NCBI GenBank assembly: GCA_963840245.1
Contig: CAWIYI010000018.1
Span: 3,347-67,346 of the forward strand
Direction of reading: 5' to 3'
Length of the DNA stretch: 64,000 bases
Source: Bog-473 sp963840245
Lineage (GTDB): Bacteria > Actinomycetota > Acidimicrobiia > Acidimicrobiales > RAAP-2
Translations under genes and position numbers: made by a program
Part shown: in pieces, positions 1 through 8,396 of the stretch
Layout: each line of letters begins with the position of its first letter
How positions within the stretch are numbered: position 1 is the first letter of the stretch
Notes under the pieces: generated by a model
Databases searched by the model: none
What the model saw: the letters and a program-made list of their open reading frames with translations, nothing else
What the model was told of the DNA's origin: nothing

Positions 1-627
1 TCGAGTGCGAGCTACGAGCGGGAGTGGCAGGCCGACGGGGGCCGCAACGAGGTCCTGGACCTGCTCGTCCGTTTCCCCGACGCAGTGGGGGCGAAGGTCT
101 TCCTGCGGGTCGCTCAGCACTCGTTGGACTCGGGGCAGATCGTGAGCTCGGACCCCTTGCCGTCCATTGCCGGAGCGCGCCGCGTCACCTATTTCGCCGC
201 CGCCGACCGGGATGGCGTGGGCGAAGCCATCACCATGCGCGCCGGCCGGTACGTCGACCTCCTGTCGTTCTTCTCGGCAGCGTCGGGCGACGCGCGCCCC
301 GTCTCTCCCGCCAACGCAGAACGGGTCGCCCGGGCGCAGCACGCGGCCATGGTGGCGGCGCCGGGCGGCGGCGCCACGGCGACCGGGCGCGCCGGCACCA
401 CGAAGGGCATCTCGGCCGGCACCATCGGCTTCGCAGTGCTCGTGGTGGCCGTGCTGGCCGCCGCGGTGGCCACGCCCGCCTTCTTGCGCCGACGCGCTGG
501 TGCGTCCGGTTCGGCGGCGACGGCGGCGACGACGGCAGCGGCGGCGACGGCGACGGCGGCGATGGCGCGGCGCGGGGAACCGTCAGGCGGCGACGCGGTT
601 GACGATCGCCGCGAACACAGCGGGTGA
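1..627 (+). CDS. C-terminal part of a membrane-anchored protein of unknown function
   Basis: The reading frame is open from the first base, so the gene begins upstream of the window. The visible part holds a soluble region and then one hydrophobic stretch, encoded at about 418-480, ending in Arg residues. That is a likely membrane anchor with a short cytoplasmic tail. Beyond it the translation is Ala/Thr-rich low complexity (about 500-570) and may reflect a frame slip. The end overlaps the convergent hydrolase gene by 45 nt, which is unusual and makes the exact stop doubtful. I do not recognise the family. Confidence 0.5.
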   Translation, partial: SSASYEREWQADGGRNEVLDLLVRFPDAVGAKVFLRVAQHSLDSGQIVSSDPLPSIAGARRVTYFAAADRDGVGEAITMRAGRYVDLLSFFSAASGDARPVSPANAERVARAQHAAMVAAPGGGATATGRAGTTKGISAGTIGFAVLVVAVLAAAVATPAFLRRRAGASGSAATAATTAAAATATAAMARRGEPSGGDAVDDRREHSG

Positions 628-1368
628 GGTCACCGGGAGCAGGTGGCCCGAGTCGAGACGGATGACCTCGACCGGATCCGGGAGACGCTGCGCCATCAGC
701 TCCTGGGTCTCGGGGAGCACCGGCCGGTCCCGCTCGTTCAGCACGTAGGTGATGGGCACGCCCGCCGCGACGGACCAGTGGACGGGCTGGAAGTAGTGGT
801 GGACCGTGTCCGGGACGAACCGCTCGGGATCGACGACGAAGGCCAGCGTCTCGTCGTCGAGCGGATCGCCGCCGTAGGTGCGGCGGAGCGCCTCGGGGTC
901 GGCTGGAGGGCCGGGCAGCGTGATCGTCCGACCTTCCTTCTCGGCGGCGGCCACGGCCATCCGCAGCCCGTCACGATGCCGCTCCTGCATGCAGTCGATG
1001 CCGCAGCCCCCCTCGGCGGGCACCAGGGCGGCATTGAGGACGACGGCGCCCACCCGGCCCCCGAGGGCGGCGACGACGCCGGGCACCACGAGACCTCCCG
1101 AAGAATGCGCCACGAGGACGATGGGCCCGGGGGCGGCCGCGTCCTCGACGTCGGCCGTCACCGATGCCACCTCCACGTCGACGCTCAGCGTGGCCAGGTC
1201 CGCCGGCCGCGACCGGCGGCCGGGCAGGTCGACGGCGAGTGGCGCGCCGTCGAGGTGCGGCAGCAGCCGGTCCCAGAATCGGCCGGTCGCGCCCCCGCCG
1301 TGGATCAGCACGACGGTCACGGTCTCGGCTTCGTTCGGGCTGCCCGCATGGCGGCGGAGACTAGCCAT
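583..1368 (-). CDS. alpha/beta hydrolase
   Basis: Predicted soluble esterase or lipase-like alpha/beta hydrolase of about 261 residues. The N-terminal strand leads to an HGGG oxyanion-hole motif. The nucleophile elbow is AHSSGG (Ser), an Asp lies in NERDRP, and the catalytic His lies in SGHLLP near the C-terminus, so the triad looks complete. The frame is open further upstream, but homology-like sequence starts just after the ATG at 1368; longer starts would add Arg-rich sequence. The small-molecule substrate cannot be inferred. It is divergent from the VOC gene. Confidence 0.8.
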   Translation of the reverse strand: MASLRRHAGSPNEAETVTVVLIHGGGATGRFWDRLLPHLDGAPLAVDLPGRRSRPADLATLSVDVEVASVTADVEDAAAPGPIVLVAHSSGGLVVPGVVAALGGRVGAVVLNAALVPAEGGCGIDCMQERHRDGLRMAVAAAEKEGRTITLPGPPADPEALRRTYGGDPLDDETLAFVVDPERFVPDTVHHYFQPVHWSVAAGVPITYVLNERDRPVLPETQELMAQRLPDPVEVIRLDSGHLLPVTSPAVFAAIVNRVAA

Positions 1369-1437
1369 TCGTGCGGGGACGCTGCGGCGGCTGCGAGGAA
1401 GGGTCGAGCGTCCTCGGCTCGCTCGAGCGGTTCTCGG

Positions 1438-1443
1438 TAGCAT
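1438..1443 (+). promoter_or_regulatory. -10 hexamer TAGCAT of the VOC gene
   Basis: TAGCAT, then 6 nt, then the GTG at 1450. The spacing puts the transcription start at or next to the start codon (leaderless). Confidence 0.5.
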
Positions 1444-1449
1444 CCGGGC

Positions 1450-1860
1450 GTGAGCACGAGGGGTGAACCCGGTCCGCGTGCGCCCGTCACGGGGCTCTCG
1501 CACGTGCAGCTCATGGTCTCGGACCTCGGCGCGAGTGCGAACTGGTACAGCGCCGCATTGGGACTGGAGTCCTACGCGGAGGATCGTGACATCGGTTACG
1601 TCGCGCTGCGGCACGGTGCGGCAAAGTTCGTGGTGGTGCTCACCGCCGCGACGACCCCACGGGATGGATCGCCCGGATCACCCGGCGCGGGCCTCGACCA
1701 TCTGGCGCTCGCTGTACCGGACGGCGCCTCGCTCCAGGCGTGGGCCGAGCACCTGACCGAGATCGGCATCGACCACGCCGGCGTGGTGCTCGAAGGCGGC
1801 CATCCCTCGCTGCAGCTCCGTGACCCCGACGGCATCGCCGTCGAGCTGGTCGCTCCCTAA
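1450..1860 (+). CDS. VOC family (glyoxalase/dioxygenase fold) protein
   Basis: 136-residue vicinal-oxygen-chelate protein with two beta-alpha-beta-beta-beta modules. Metal ligands expected in this fold are present: His in GLSHVQL (about residue 18), His in DHLALAV (about residue 85) and Glu in AVELVAP at the C-terminus. Family members include glyoxalase I, bleomycin-resistance proteins and extradiol dioxygenases, and the sequence does not distinguish these. The GTG start is supported by the -10 hexamer 6 nt upstream. It overlaps the convergent PAP2 gene by 4 nt. Confidence 0.8.
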   Translation: MSTRGEPGPRAPVTGLSHVQLMVSDLGASANWYSAALGLESYAEDRDIGYVALRHGAAKFVVVLTAATTPRDGSPGSPGAGLDHLALAVPDGASLQAWAEHLTEIGIDHAGVVLEGGHPSLQLRDPDGIAVELVAP

Positions 1861-2495
1861 CGCGATCTCAACCCCACTCGGTCTCGCGCCCCCGTGACCG
1901 TCGGGGGACGGGGAGCCACGTCACGCTCGACGACGGCGGCGCCCGCCGTCACGATCCCGACGGACAGCAACAGGGACCCGATCACGTCGAGCGGCGTGTG
2001 CCAGAGCCCGCCCACGACCGCCAACGACATCAGCATGACCCAGGCCGCGCCGAGCGCGAAGGTGATACCGCGCGCCCATCTCCCGAGCAGCGGGTGGAGC
2101 GCCATCCACATGGCGAGCGCCGTGGCGCACACGGCCGTGACATTCCCGGAGGGGAAGCTGAGCTCGCCGAAATACGTCTCGTGGACGAGCGGCTTGACGA
2201 CGTGCTCGCCGATCACGAAGGCGCCGGCGGCGAATCCGGCGTAGACGGCGACCCGACCGACGGCCCTCTTGAGGGCGCCGTAGGCAAGGGCAACGACGAG
2301 CACGGCAGCGATGACGGGGACGGAGAGCAACTCGGCGAGGTTCGCCCAGGTGGCGGCGGCGGACCCCGGGTTCAGCGTCTTGATGGCCGGGTCTTCGAAC
2401 CAGTAGGGGGCATTGCGATGGGCCACGGCGAGCCCCAGGATCGCCGTGGCAAGCAGGCTGGCCAGCGCGATGACCGTGAGTGTGGAACGCCGCAC
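1857..2495 (-). CDS. PAP2 family membrane phosphatase
   Basis: Integral membrane protein of 212 residues with about six hydrophobic segments, of the type-2 phosphatidic acid phosphatase superfamily. The second phosphatase motif appears as FPSGN, with Asn where His is usual, and the third as an HTPLD block. Motif 1 is weak (Lys in VVKPLVHE). Members dephosphorylate lipid phosphates or undecaprenyl pyrophosphate on the outer face of the membrane. The GTG start at 2495 follows a TAGGTT hexamer by 6 nt. The degenerate first two motifs leave activity uncertain. Confidence 0.75.
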   Translation of the reverse strand: MRRSTLTVIALASLLATAILGLAVAHRNAPYWFEDPAIKTLNPGSAAATWANLAELLSVPVIAAVLVVALAYGALKRAVGRVAVYAGFAAGAFVIGEHVVKPLVHETYFGELSFPSGNVTAVCATALAMWMALHPLLGRWARGITFALGAAWVMLMSLAVVGGLWHTPLDVIGSLLLSVGIVTAGAAVVERDVAPRPPTVTGARDRVGLRSR

Positions 2496-2501
2496 AAGGA
2501 G

Positions 2502-2507
2502 AACCTA
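2502..2507 (-). promoter_or_regulatory. -10 hexamer TAGGTT of the PAP2 gene
   Basis: Read on the minus strand, TAGGTT lies 6 nt before the GTG at 2495. Confidence 0.45.
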
Positions 2508-2815
2508 CGCGCTCGACGACATGTTGTCTCGGCGTCCCGTGCACGGGTGGGGCCGGAGGGCGATTGCCCCGGCGTCGGTGCGGCGGTCCTGAGTGTTGCA
2601 GCGCCGGCGGCGGACGGCTGCAGCTAGCCGCCAGAGGCAGCTCGTCGTCCGGGCGAGTCGCGGCGACGGTCGGAGCAGCCCGGGCACTGACCTCCGGCCC
2701 GATACCGTAGGAACGCAGGATCGGTGCTCCGGACGAGGACCTGTCGGACGTGGACCTATCGGACGAGGACCCGTCGAGCGTCGTGCTACCCCTTCGGCGC
2801 GGGGACTCCCGCGCG
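2508..2815. other. intergenic stretch without a supported gene
   Basis: Open frames exist on both strands, but their translations are Arg/Pro/Gly-rich and resemble no family. The only structure I see is the triple 15-bp repeat listed separately. Confidence 0.5.
2730..2774. repeat. three tandem copies of a 15-bp unit
   Basis: Copies begin at 2730, 2745 and 2760 and follow the pattern CGGACGNGGACCNNT. One forward frame reads as LSDxD repeats, so this could be a remnant of a pentapeptide-repeat coding sequence, but no complete gene surrounds it. Confidence 0.6.
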
Positions 2816-3136
2816 TCAGTTCCACTCTGTCAGCTTACGAAAACGGGATTTGCGCGAGGGACGTGCCGTTTGTTCCCGCAGTGCCTCAGCGCGGTTCGTC
2901 CTCAGCCACGCGGTCAGGCCATCGGCGTCCGGGAAGACGATCTCCTGATCGGTGTCCATGACGTAGAGATGGATCGATCCGCCCTCGACCGTCACGGAGA
3001 ATTCGATCTTGCCGCCGAAGACGAAGCACCAGAGCGGTGTTGCGCCGGGTGTCGACCTGGGCTCGAGACGCCACCCGGGTCGGCCGACCAGCAGATCGAC
3101 GAGCTCGTTGGTCGACGGGCCGGCCTGATCGTTCAT
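2816..3136 (-). CDS. hypothetical protein, 106 residues
   Basis: Small soluble protein beginning MNDQAG, with alternating strand-like segments (CFVFGGKIEFSVTV, IHLYVMD) and a Lys/Arg-rich C-terminus. The ATG at 3136 is preceded by a GAGGGAG ribosome-binding site, which favours it over longer open starts. I do not recognise the family. It sits downstream of the ketopantoate-reductase-like gene on the same strand, about 110 nt away. Confidence 0.6.
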   Translation of the reverse strand: MNDQAGPSTNELVDLLVGRPGWRLEPRSTPGATPLWCFVFGGKIEFSVTVEGGSIHLYVMDTDQEIVFPDADGLTAWLRTNRAEALREQTARPSRKSRFRKLTEWN

Positions 3137-3245
3137 GTCAGCTCCCTCTGTGCTGTCGTCATCGGCGTCGTACGCGTCCCAACGCAGCCTCCGTTCGATC
3201 CCTCGTGCAGGGTCGTCACCGGTCGCACCAGGCACCTGATCGCAC

Positions 3246-4169
3246 TCAGGCGAACAGTGACTCACGGTGGCGGACGATGGCACTGAGGGTCTCGTTGTAG
3301 GGGGCGTCGAGCCCGTGCTCCCTGCTCAGCGTGACAACCTGCCCGTTGATGACGTCGATCTCCGAAGGCCGCCGGGCCAGGTGGTCGAGGCGCATCGACG
3401 GGCTGGCGTTCGGAATCGTGGCGGCGAAATCGGTGACGTAGCGCAACGGGTCCTCGAAGGGAAACGGGACGTTCATGGCGACGCCGAGACGGTGGGCCTC
3501 CGCAGTGCAGCCGAGAGCCACCCCCCAGGCCTGCGGATGCGACATCAGCTCGCCCACGGTGACGTCGAACACCGCACACGGAGCACTGAGCGTGACGTTA
3601 CAGAGGAACTTCTCCCAGATCATGAGGGTCACGTCGGCGAAGGCCTTGACGTTGAAGCCGGCGTCGTGCCACGCCTGCTCGATGCGCAGGACTCGGTCGG
3701 TCATGCCGCCGCGCAATTCGCCGATCCGGATCAGGCGCATGCCTTCGTGGTGGACGTGGCCCGGCTCGGGGATCGACGAACCAAAGCCTTCGGCGATCCC
3801 GATCATGATGTGCTCGTGCGGAATGTGGCACGCCACCCGCTCCCCCGCCCCGAGCCCGTTCTGGAACGCCATGACCACGGTCTCCGGCTCGAGCAGCGGC
3901 GCGATCTCGACCAGCACTTGTTCGACCTCCGACGCCTTCGTGGCGATCAACCACACGTCACAGGTCCCGGCGTCCTGCGGCGAGCGCCCGACGTGGAGGT
4001 TGTCCACGACGAAACTGCCGCTGGCACCCGAGACGGTCAAGCCGGAGGCGGCGATGGCATCGATGTGCTCCTGCCAGACGTCGATGGCCCACACCTCGTG
4101 CCCAGCCTTGCCGAGGAGGCTGGCGTACACCGAGCCCATCGCTCCAGTTCCGACAACCGCGATCTTCAT
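3246..4169 (-). CDS. 2-dehydropantoate 2-reductase family (ApbA/PanE)
   Basis: 307 residues, the usual length for ketopantoate reductases, which reduce 2-dehydropantoate with NADPH in pantothenate synthesis. The N-terminal Rossmann motif is GTGAMGS (about residues 7-13). The C-terminal helical domain has the catalytic-type Lys in IWEKFLCN and a SEIDVING block near the C-terminus carrying the conserved Glu and Asn. The ATG at 4169 is chosen because AAAGGA lies 8 nt upstream; an ATG 42 nt earlier is possible. There are no pantothenate neighbours, and paralogues of this family act on other 2-oxoacids, so the substrate is open. Confidence 0.8.
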   Translation of the reverse strand: MKIAVVGTGAMGSVYASLLGKAGHEVWAIDVWQEHIDAIAASGLTVSGASGSFVVDNLHVGRSPQDAGTCDVWLIATKASEVEQVLVEIAPLLEPETVVMAFQNGLGAGERVACHIPHEHIMIGIAEGFGSSIPEPGHVHHEGMRLIRIGELRGGMTDRVLRIEQAWHDAGFNVKAFADVTLMIWEKFLCNVTLSAPCAVFDVTVGELMSHPQAWGVALGCTAEAHRLGVAMNVPFPFEDPLRYVTDFAATIPNASPSMRLDHLARRPSEIDVINGQVVTLSREHGLDAPYNETLSAIVRHRESLFA

Positions 4170-4460
4170 GCCGTCCTTTGCGTCCAGGGCTCTGAGAGCG
4201 TGCGTGCTCATCGGGGATCGTCCGATCCGATGCCGGCCCGCCGGCACTGCTGCTCCGACGAGGCATTGCGGGGATTCTACGGAATTGACGGGGTGCGCAC
4301 GAAACCCTGGTGGAACCCGGGACAGGCACCCGTGATCTCCCCCGCGCTGCGCCCGTCCGGGTGTCCGGAGATGCTCCGCCCATGCGCCGTGGCGTGGCAA
4401 CTGGTGGCAACCGGGAGCCCGCCGGTAGCGTCCCGAGTTCATGTCTGACTCTGCGGACCG

Positions 4461-5300
4461 ATGACCGACCTTCTCAGCGAGACCTCCTCGGTTCCGGCAC
4501 GACTCGGTGTCCTGGCTGAGTTCCGTGACGACGAGTTCCGTCTGCGATTAGACCCTCGGCCTGAGCTGCTGCACCACGGTGCCCTGCGGGCGAGCGTCGT
4601 CGCGTTCATGATCGACGTCGTGGCCGGAATCGTCCTCGACGACGATCCGGACGCCTGGATGTTGACCTCGGACATGTCGGTACGGATGCAACCGGTGGCG
4701 GCGCCCGCATCCCTCTCCACCCGACTCACGATCCTCCGGAGGGGCCGTCGATCGGCCACGGCCACGGTGGATCTCGTCACCGGCACGGGTGCCACCGTGG
4801 CGACGGGCGCGATCGGCTTCGCCCGGGTGCAGCGCCGTCAGGCAGATCCCGTCAAGCCCCCGTCTTCCGCCACGCGCATCACGACCATGTTCGACGGTTC
4901 CAGAACCCTGACACGCCCCCTCCGGGAGGAAGCGGGCATCGTCGTGCTGGACTCGGGGGCGGGTGCACTCGAGATGCCGGTCACGCCCGGGTTGCGCAAT
5001 CCCGTGGGAACCCTGCAGGGCGCCATGGTGGCCCTCCTGGCGGAGGCGGCCGCCGAGGACATGGTGTCGACCAGATTCGACCTCACCGCCGTGGTGACCG
5101 AGCTCGATCTTCGGTACCTGGCGCAGACCGGCGCCGGCCCCGTCCAGTCGAGATGCCGGCTGCTCGGAGAAGGTCCAGACGCCCCGATTGAGGTGGAGCT
5201 CTTCGACACCTCGAGCGATCGGCTCACCACGCTCGTCTACGCCCGCACCGCCGTCGTTCCGGCAGAGCTTCAGGTCGCGGGCGAACAGCCTCAGGTCTGA
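4461..5300 (+). CDS. tandem hotdog-fold acyl-CoA thioesterase-like protein
   Basis: 279 residues containing two hotdog domains, about 20-130 and 160-270. The second carries the PaaI-like signature NPVGTLQGAM followed by a long helix; the first has the parallel HHGALRAS. Double-hotdog proteins of this kind hydrolyse acyl-CoA thioesters, often of fatty or aromatic acids. It is divergent from the ketopantoate-reductase-like gene across 291 nt. The upstream hexamer GACTCT, 8 nt before the ATG, is a weak -10 candidate. Confidence 0.7.
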   Translation: MTDLLSETSSVPARLGVLAEFRDDEFRLRLDPRPELLHHGALRASVVAFMIDVVAGIVLDDDPDAWMLTSDMSVRMQPVAAPASLSTRLTILRRGRRSATATVDLVTGTGATVATGAIGFARVQRRQADPVKPPSSATRITTMFDGSRTLTRPLREEAGIVVLDSGAGALEMPVTPGLRNPVGTLQGAMVALLAEAAAEDMVSTRFDLTAVVTELDLRYLAQTGAGPVQSRCRLLGEGPDAPIEVELFDTSSDRLTTLVYARTAVVPAELQVAGEQPQV

Positions 5301-5453
5301 GGCGACCGCGGCCCGGCAACCGCCGAGGCGGCTCTGCACGCGCGCCTTCGGCTGACCCGATCACACAGCCAACCCAGACCGAGCGGACAGCGGAGTGGTG
5401 CGTAGCGAGGTGGCGTCTCTCGGCTGATCGAACGCAGACCCTCGGCGAGCTTC

Positions 5454-5900
5454 TTACCCGGCAGTCGTGTTCAGGGCTTCCGTGATGTCGTCGATCGCCG
5501 TCTGCTCGGACTCGCTCACTTCTTGCCCATGCTCCCGGTGAGCCGCTGCCACCTTGTGGGAGAGCGTGACGATGAACCGGCGATATTCGTCGACCTCCTC
5601 CGGCGTCGCCTTCCTCTCCAGCAGAGCGACCGAATCACGCAGGTGTTCCAGCCCGTTCTGCCTGAGCTCCTCCGGAGAGTGGTAATGCGTGTGATCCCGC
5701 TCAGGTTTCGCCGCAACGATGTCATCCAGTAGTTCGCTCTTGCCGTGCTGCTGGCGCGCCTCTGCGTAGGCCTTCGCCATGGCGATGGTCTCGCGGAACA
5801 AACCCCCTCGTTGGGCGGTGACCACGATCATCCCAGCACTTGGTGGCGCTTCGAGGATCAGCTGCCATTCCTCAGACGTGAAGTCAGACTTCGAGGTCAT
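5454..5900 (-). CDS. hypothetical protein, 148 residues, helical
   Basis: Acidic, largely helical protein beginning MTSKSDFTSEEW. It contains the segment PPSAGMIVVTAQ, then ETIAMAKAYAEARQQHG and a C-terminal helix. I have seen similar proteins described only as conserved hypotheticals, often with annotations linked to tellurite or stress proteins, but can assign no function. A GGAGAC ribosome-binding site precedes the ATG at 5900. It is divergent from the STAS gene. Confidence 0.65.
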   Translation of the reverse strand: MTSKSDFTSEEWQLILEAPPSAGMIVVTAQRGGLFRETIAMAKAYAEARQQHGKSELLDDIVAAKPERDHTHYHSPEELRQNGLEHLRDSVALLERKATPEEVDEYRRFIVTLSHKVAAAHREHGQEVSESEQTAIDDITEALNTTAG

Positions 5901-6170
5901 CGCCAGTCTCCGATCTCTCACAATCGCCATGTCTGCTTGTTGCACGCACCGTAGCGTCTACCTCGCAGACGCGAAAGCGGGCAGTCGAGGGTCGCCGCCC
6001 AACCCCCGGGGACCCTGCGCTCGAGGTGCCGAACCTCGCCCGGCAGTCGAGCGCTCTTCGTGGGTACGAGCGCCCTTCGTGGCTACGCGTCGGATGGGAG
6101 TAGGATTGAAGGAGCTGACCGGCCTCCTGGCAATTTGCCACCTGCAACCTTCGGCGGAAATGGCATCGCC

Positions 6171-6497
6171 GTGTCGCCCGAGTTCAGCTTCACCACGCGT
6201 GACCTTCCGGGCGTCCACGTCGTGGCGCTCCACGGCGAGTTGGACATCGTGTCCGCCTATGACCTGGCCCTTGCGCTGGTGGAGGTGGCTGGCTCGACCG
6301 TCGTGATCGATCTGTCGGGCCTCACCTTCATGGATTCCAGTGGCATCTCAGCTCTGGTCATGGCGAGGAATCGCATCCTGGCCGACGGACGGGGCCAGCT
6401 GGTGCTTACGAGACCGGGAGGGATAGTCCGTGACGCATTGGAGATCGTGGGTCTGAGTTCATGGATCGTGGATTGGTCGCCGGACTGGGATGAATAG
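6171..6497 (+). CDS. STAS-domain anti-sigma factor antagonist
   Basis: Single STAS domain of about 108 residues (SpoIIAA/RsbV type). These proteins bind an anti-sigma kinase and release its sigma factor when unphosphorylated. The phosphorylation site is the Ser-Ser in FMDSSGIS at about residue 58. The GTG at 6171 places the first strand at the N-terminus; a GTG at 6060 would add a 37-residue tail without fold features. No anti-sigma kinase or sigma factor lies nearby. The stop overlaps the start of the zinc-ribbon gene by 8 nt, so the two are probably translated together. Confidence 0.8.
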   Translation: MSPEFSFTTRDLPGVHVVALHGELDIVSAYDLALALVEVAGSTVVIDLSGLTFMDSSGISALVMARNRILADGRGQLVLTRPGGIVRDALEIVGLSSWIVDWSPDWDE

Positions 6498-6633
6498 ACA
6501 CTCTGAGCACGACTCGTGCCCGCGTTGCGGCAGTGCGGAGATTGCTACACATTTCGAGAGATCCAGCGCACCAGAAACCGCCCAATGGCAGGGTCGATGC
6601 TCGGACTGCAGATTCACATGGTCGGAATCCTGA
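6490..6633 (+). CDS. 47-residue zinc-ribbon protein
   Basis: Very small protein beginning MNRHSEHDSCPRCG and ending FTWSES. It has two Cys pairs, CPRC at about residues 10-13 and CSDC at about 37-40, an arrangement expected to bind one zinc in a ribbon fold. The ATG lies inside the end of the STAS gene (overlap 6490-6497), which suggests translational coupling. Its job is unknown; a partner or regulator of the STAS protein is only inferred from position. Confidence 0.6.
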   Translation: MNRHSEHDSCPRCGSAEIATHFERSSAPETAQWQGRCSDCRFTWSES

Positions 6634-6762
6634 CCGTCCCGTCTTCCCACGCCGCGGATCACCACGATCGAACTTCGAAGCGCCAGTGCAGGGCCGCCTC
6701 GCGGGCTGGCAGGGACAGCGGCATGACCGCTCTTCGCTCACGTGGAGCGGAACAGGCTCCGA

Positions 6763-7725
6763 TCACGCCCCGCTGCCCGCGGCCAGGGCGGCTTCGCGGG
6801 CGTGGTAGCTCGACCGGGTCAGCGGCGACGCCTCCACGTGCGCCACGCCGAGCGCCGCGCCGGCCTCTCGGAGGCGGTCGAACTCCTCGGGAGTCCAGTA
6901 GCGCGACACCGGGAGGTGATCCCGGCTCGGCCGCAGGTACTGCCCGATCGTGACGATGGAGACGCCCACACCCCGCAGGTCGGCCATGGTGGCGATGACC
7001 TCGTCCTCGTGCTCGCCGAGCCCCACCATCAGGCCCGACTTGGTCACGAGGCCGGCCTGTCCCGCCCGGGCGAGCACGGCCAGGCTCCGCGCGTAGCCGG
7101 CCGAGGGCCGGACCGCACGTTGGAGGCGGGCCACCGTCTCGATGTTGTGGTTCAAGACGTCGGGCCGGGCCTCGAAGATCATGTCGAGCGACGCCGCGTC
7201 GCCACGACAGTCAGAGATCAGCACCTCGACCGTCGTGTCCGGAGTGCGGGAACGGATCGCCCTGATCGTCTCCGCCATGGCGCCGGCGCCGCCGTCGGGG
7301 AGGTCGTCGCGGGCGACGCAGGTGACGACTGCGTGGCCGAGCCCCATCCGCTCCACCGCCTGCGCCACCCGGTCGGGCTCGTCGGGTGACAGCGGCAGCG
7401 GGTGGCGCGTGTCCACCTGGCAGAAGCCGCACGCCCGCGTGCAGCGCTCGCCGTTGATCATGAAGGTCGCGGTGCCGTCGGCCCAGCACTCGTAGATGTT
7501 CGGGCAGCCCGCCTCCTCGCACACGGTGACGAGCCCGAGGTCGTGGACCGTGGCCCCGAGCCGGCGGTAGCCCTTGCCGATGTGCACGGGCACCCGTACC
7601 CAGGCCGGCTTGCGCTGCCCGATGTCGAGGCCGTCCTCGGGTGCCACGCCGGCCTGGCGCAGGCGGCGCAGGAGCGGGCGCTCCTCCGTTGCCGGCGTCG
7701 CCGTTGCGGAGGGCCGGGCCCGCAC
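6763..7725 (-). CDS. lipA: lipoyl synthase
   Basis: Radical-SAM enzyme inserting two sulfurs into octanoyl groups on E2 and GcvH proteins. The auxiliary cluster Cys set is CEEAGCPNIYEC (CX4CX5C), followed by the SAM-cluster motif CTRACGFC (CX3CX2C), and the family's C-terminal RSSY is present. From the GTG at 7725 the protein is 320 residues, normal for LipA. However, the frame has no stop between the LipB coding region and this one, so as written LipA is the C-terminal half of a LipB-LipA fusion joined by an Ala/Thr/Pro-rich linker. It belongs to the lpdA-sucB-lipB-lipA unit. Confidence 0.9.
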   Translation of the reverse strand: MRARPSATATPATEERPLLRRLRQAGVAPEDGLDIGQRKPAWVRVPVHIGKGYRRLGATVHDLGLVTVCEEAGCPNIYECWADGTATFMINGERCTRACGFCQVDTRHPLPLSPDEPDRVAQAVERMGLGHAVVTCVARDDLPDGGAGAMAETIRAIRSRTPDTTVEVLISDCRGDAASLDMIFEARPDVLNHNIETVARLQRAVRPSAGYARSLAVLARAGQAGLVTKSGLMVGLGEHEDEVIATMADLRGVGVSIVTIGQYLRPSRDHLPVSRYWTPEEFDRLREAGAALGVAHVEASPLTRSSYHAREAALAAGSGA

Positions 7726-8387
7726 GACGTCGTGGCGCTCCACACTCCCGTCGCCGAAGACCGCGATCGCCCGCGCCACGAAGGCGTCGACCACGTCGTC
7801 CATCGGGACGTCGATCCCCTCCGCCGCCAGCGACGTCACACCACGGTCGGCGATGCCGCAGGGCACGATGTGGCCGAACATGGCGAGGTCGGTGGTGACG
7901 TTGAGCGCCACCCCGTGGAGCGTGCGACGGCGCCCCGAGCCGACCCGCAGGGTGCGCACCCCGATGGCCGCGATCTTGCGGGCGTGCGGGCCGCCGGCGT
8001 CCAGCCACACGCCCGGGATACTCGTCCTCGCTGCGTCGCCCCGGCCAGGCCGAGGTCGGCCAGCGTTTCGATCACGACCTGCTCGAGACGATGCACGTGC
8101 GCCGGACCCGAGGCGGGGTCGTCGGGCACGGTGACGATCGGGTAGGCCACGAGCTGGCCCGGGCCGTGGTACGTGACGTCGCCGCCGCGGTCGGTGCGCT
8201 CGAGCACCGCGCCGACCGCGGCCGGGTCGACCAGGACGTGGCGTTCGTCGGCGTGCGCGCCCAGCGTGTAGGTGTGCGGGTGCTGCAGGAGGAGCAGGTA
8301 GTCGTCGGCGGCCTCGGTCGCCAGGGCGTGCTGCAGCGCGTAGGCCTCGTGGTAGGGAACCGTCCCGAGCGACCGGACGCGCAGCAC
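7726..8387 (-). CDS. lipB: lipoyl(octanoyl) transferase, one frameshift
   Basis: Transfers octanoate from acyl carrier protein to lipoyl domains. Motifs in order: HPHTYTLG, GGDVTYHGPGQ, then after a frame change near 8030 PGVWLD, RKIAAIGV (catalytic Lys) and HIVPCGI (catalytic Cys). The GTG at 8387 lies 9 nt after the sucB stop. The frame change falls at a run of four C/G and splits an otherwise complete protein, so a sequence error is likely. The end given here is nominal because the frame runs directly into LipA. Confidence 0.85.
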
Positions 8388-8396
8388 CGGCGCGGC

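Noticed and set aside
2505..2825. Minus-strand frame with GPRP repeats as a gene
   Set aside because: Only the tandem repeat gives it a pattern; it has no ribosome-binding site, domain or sensible composition.
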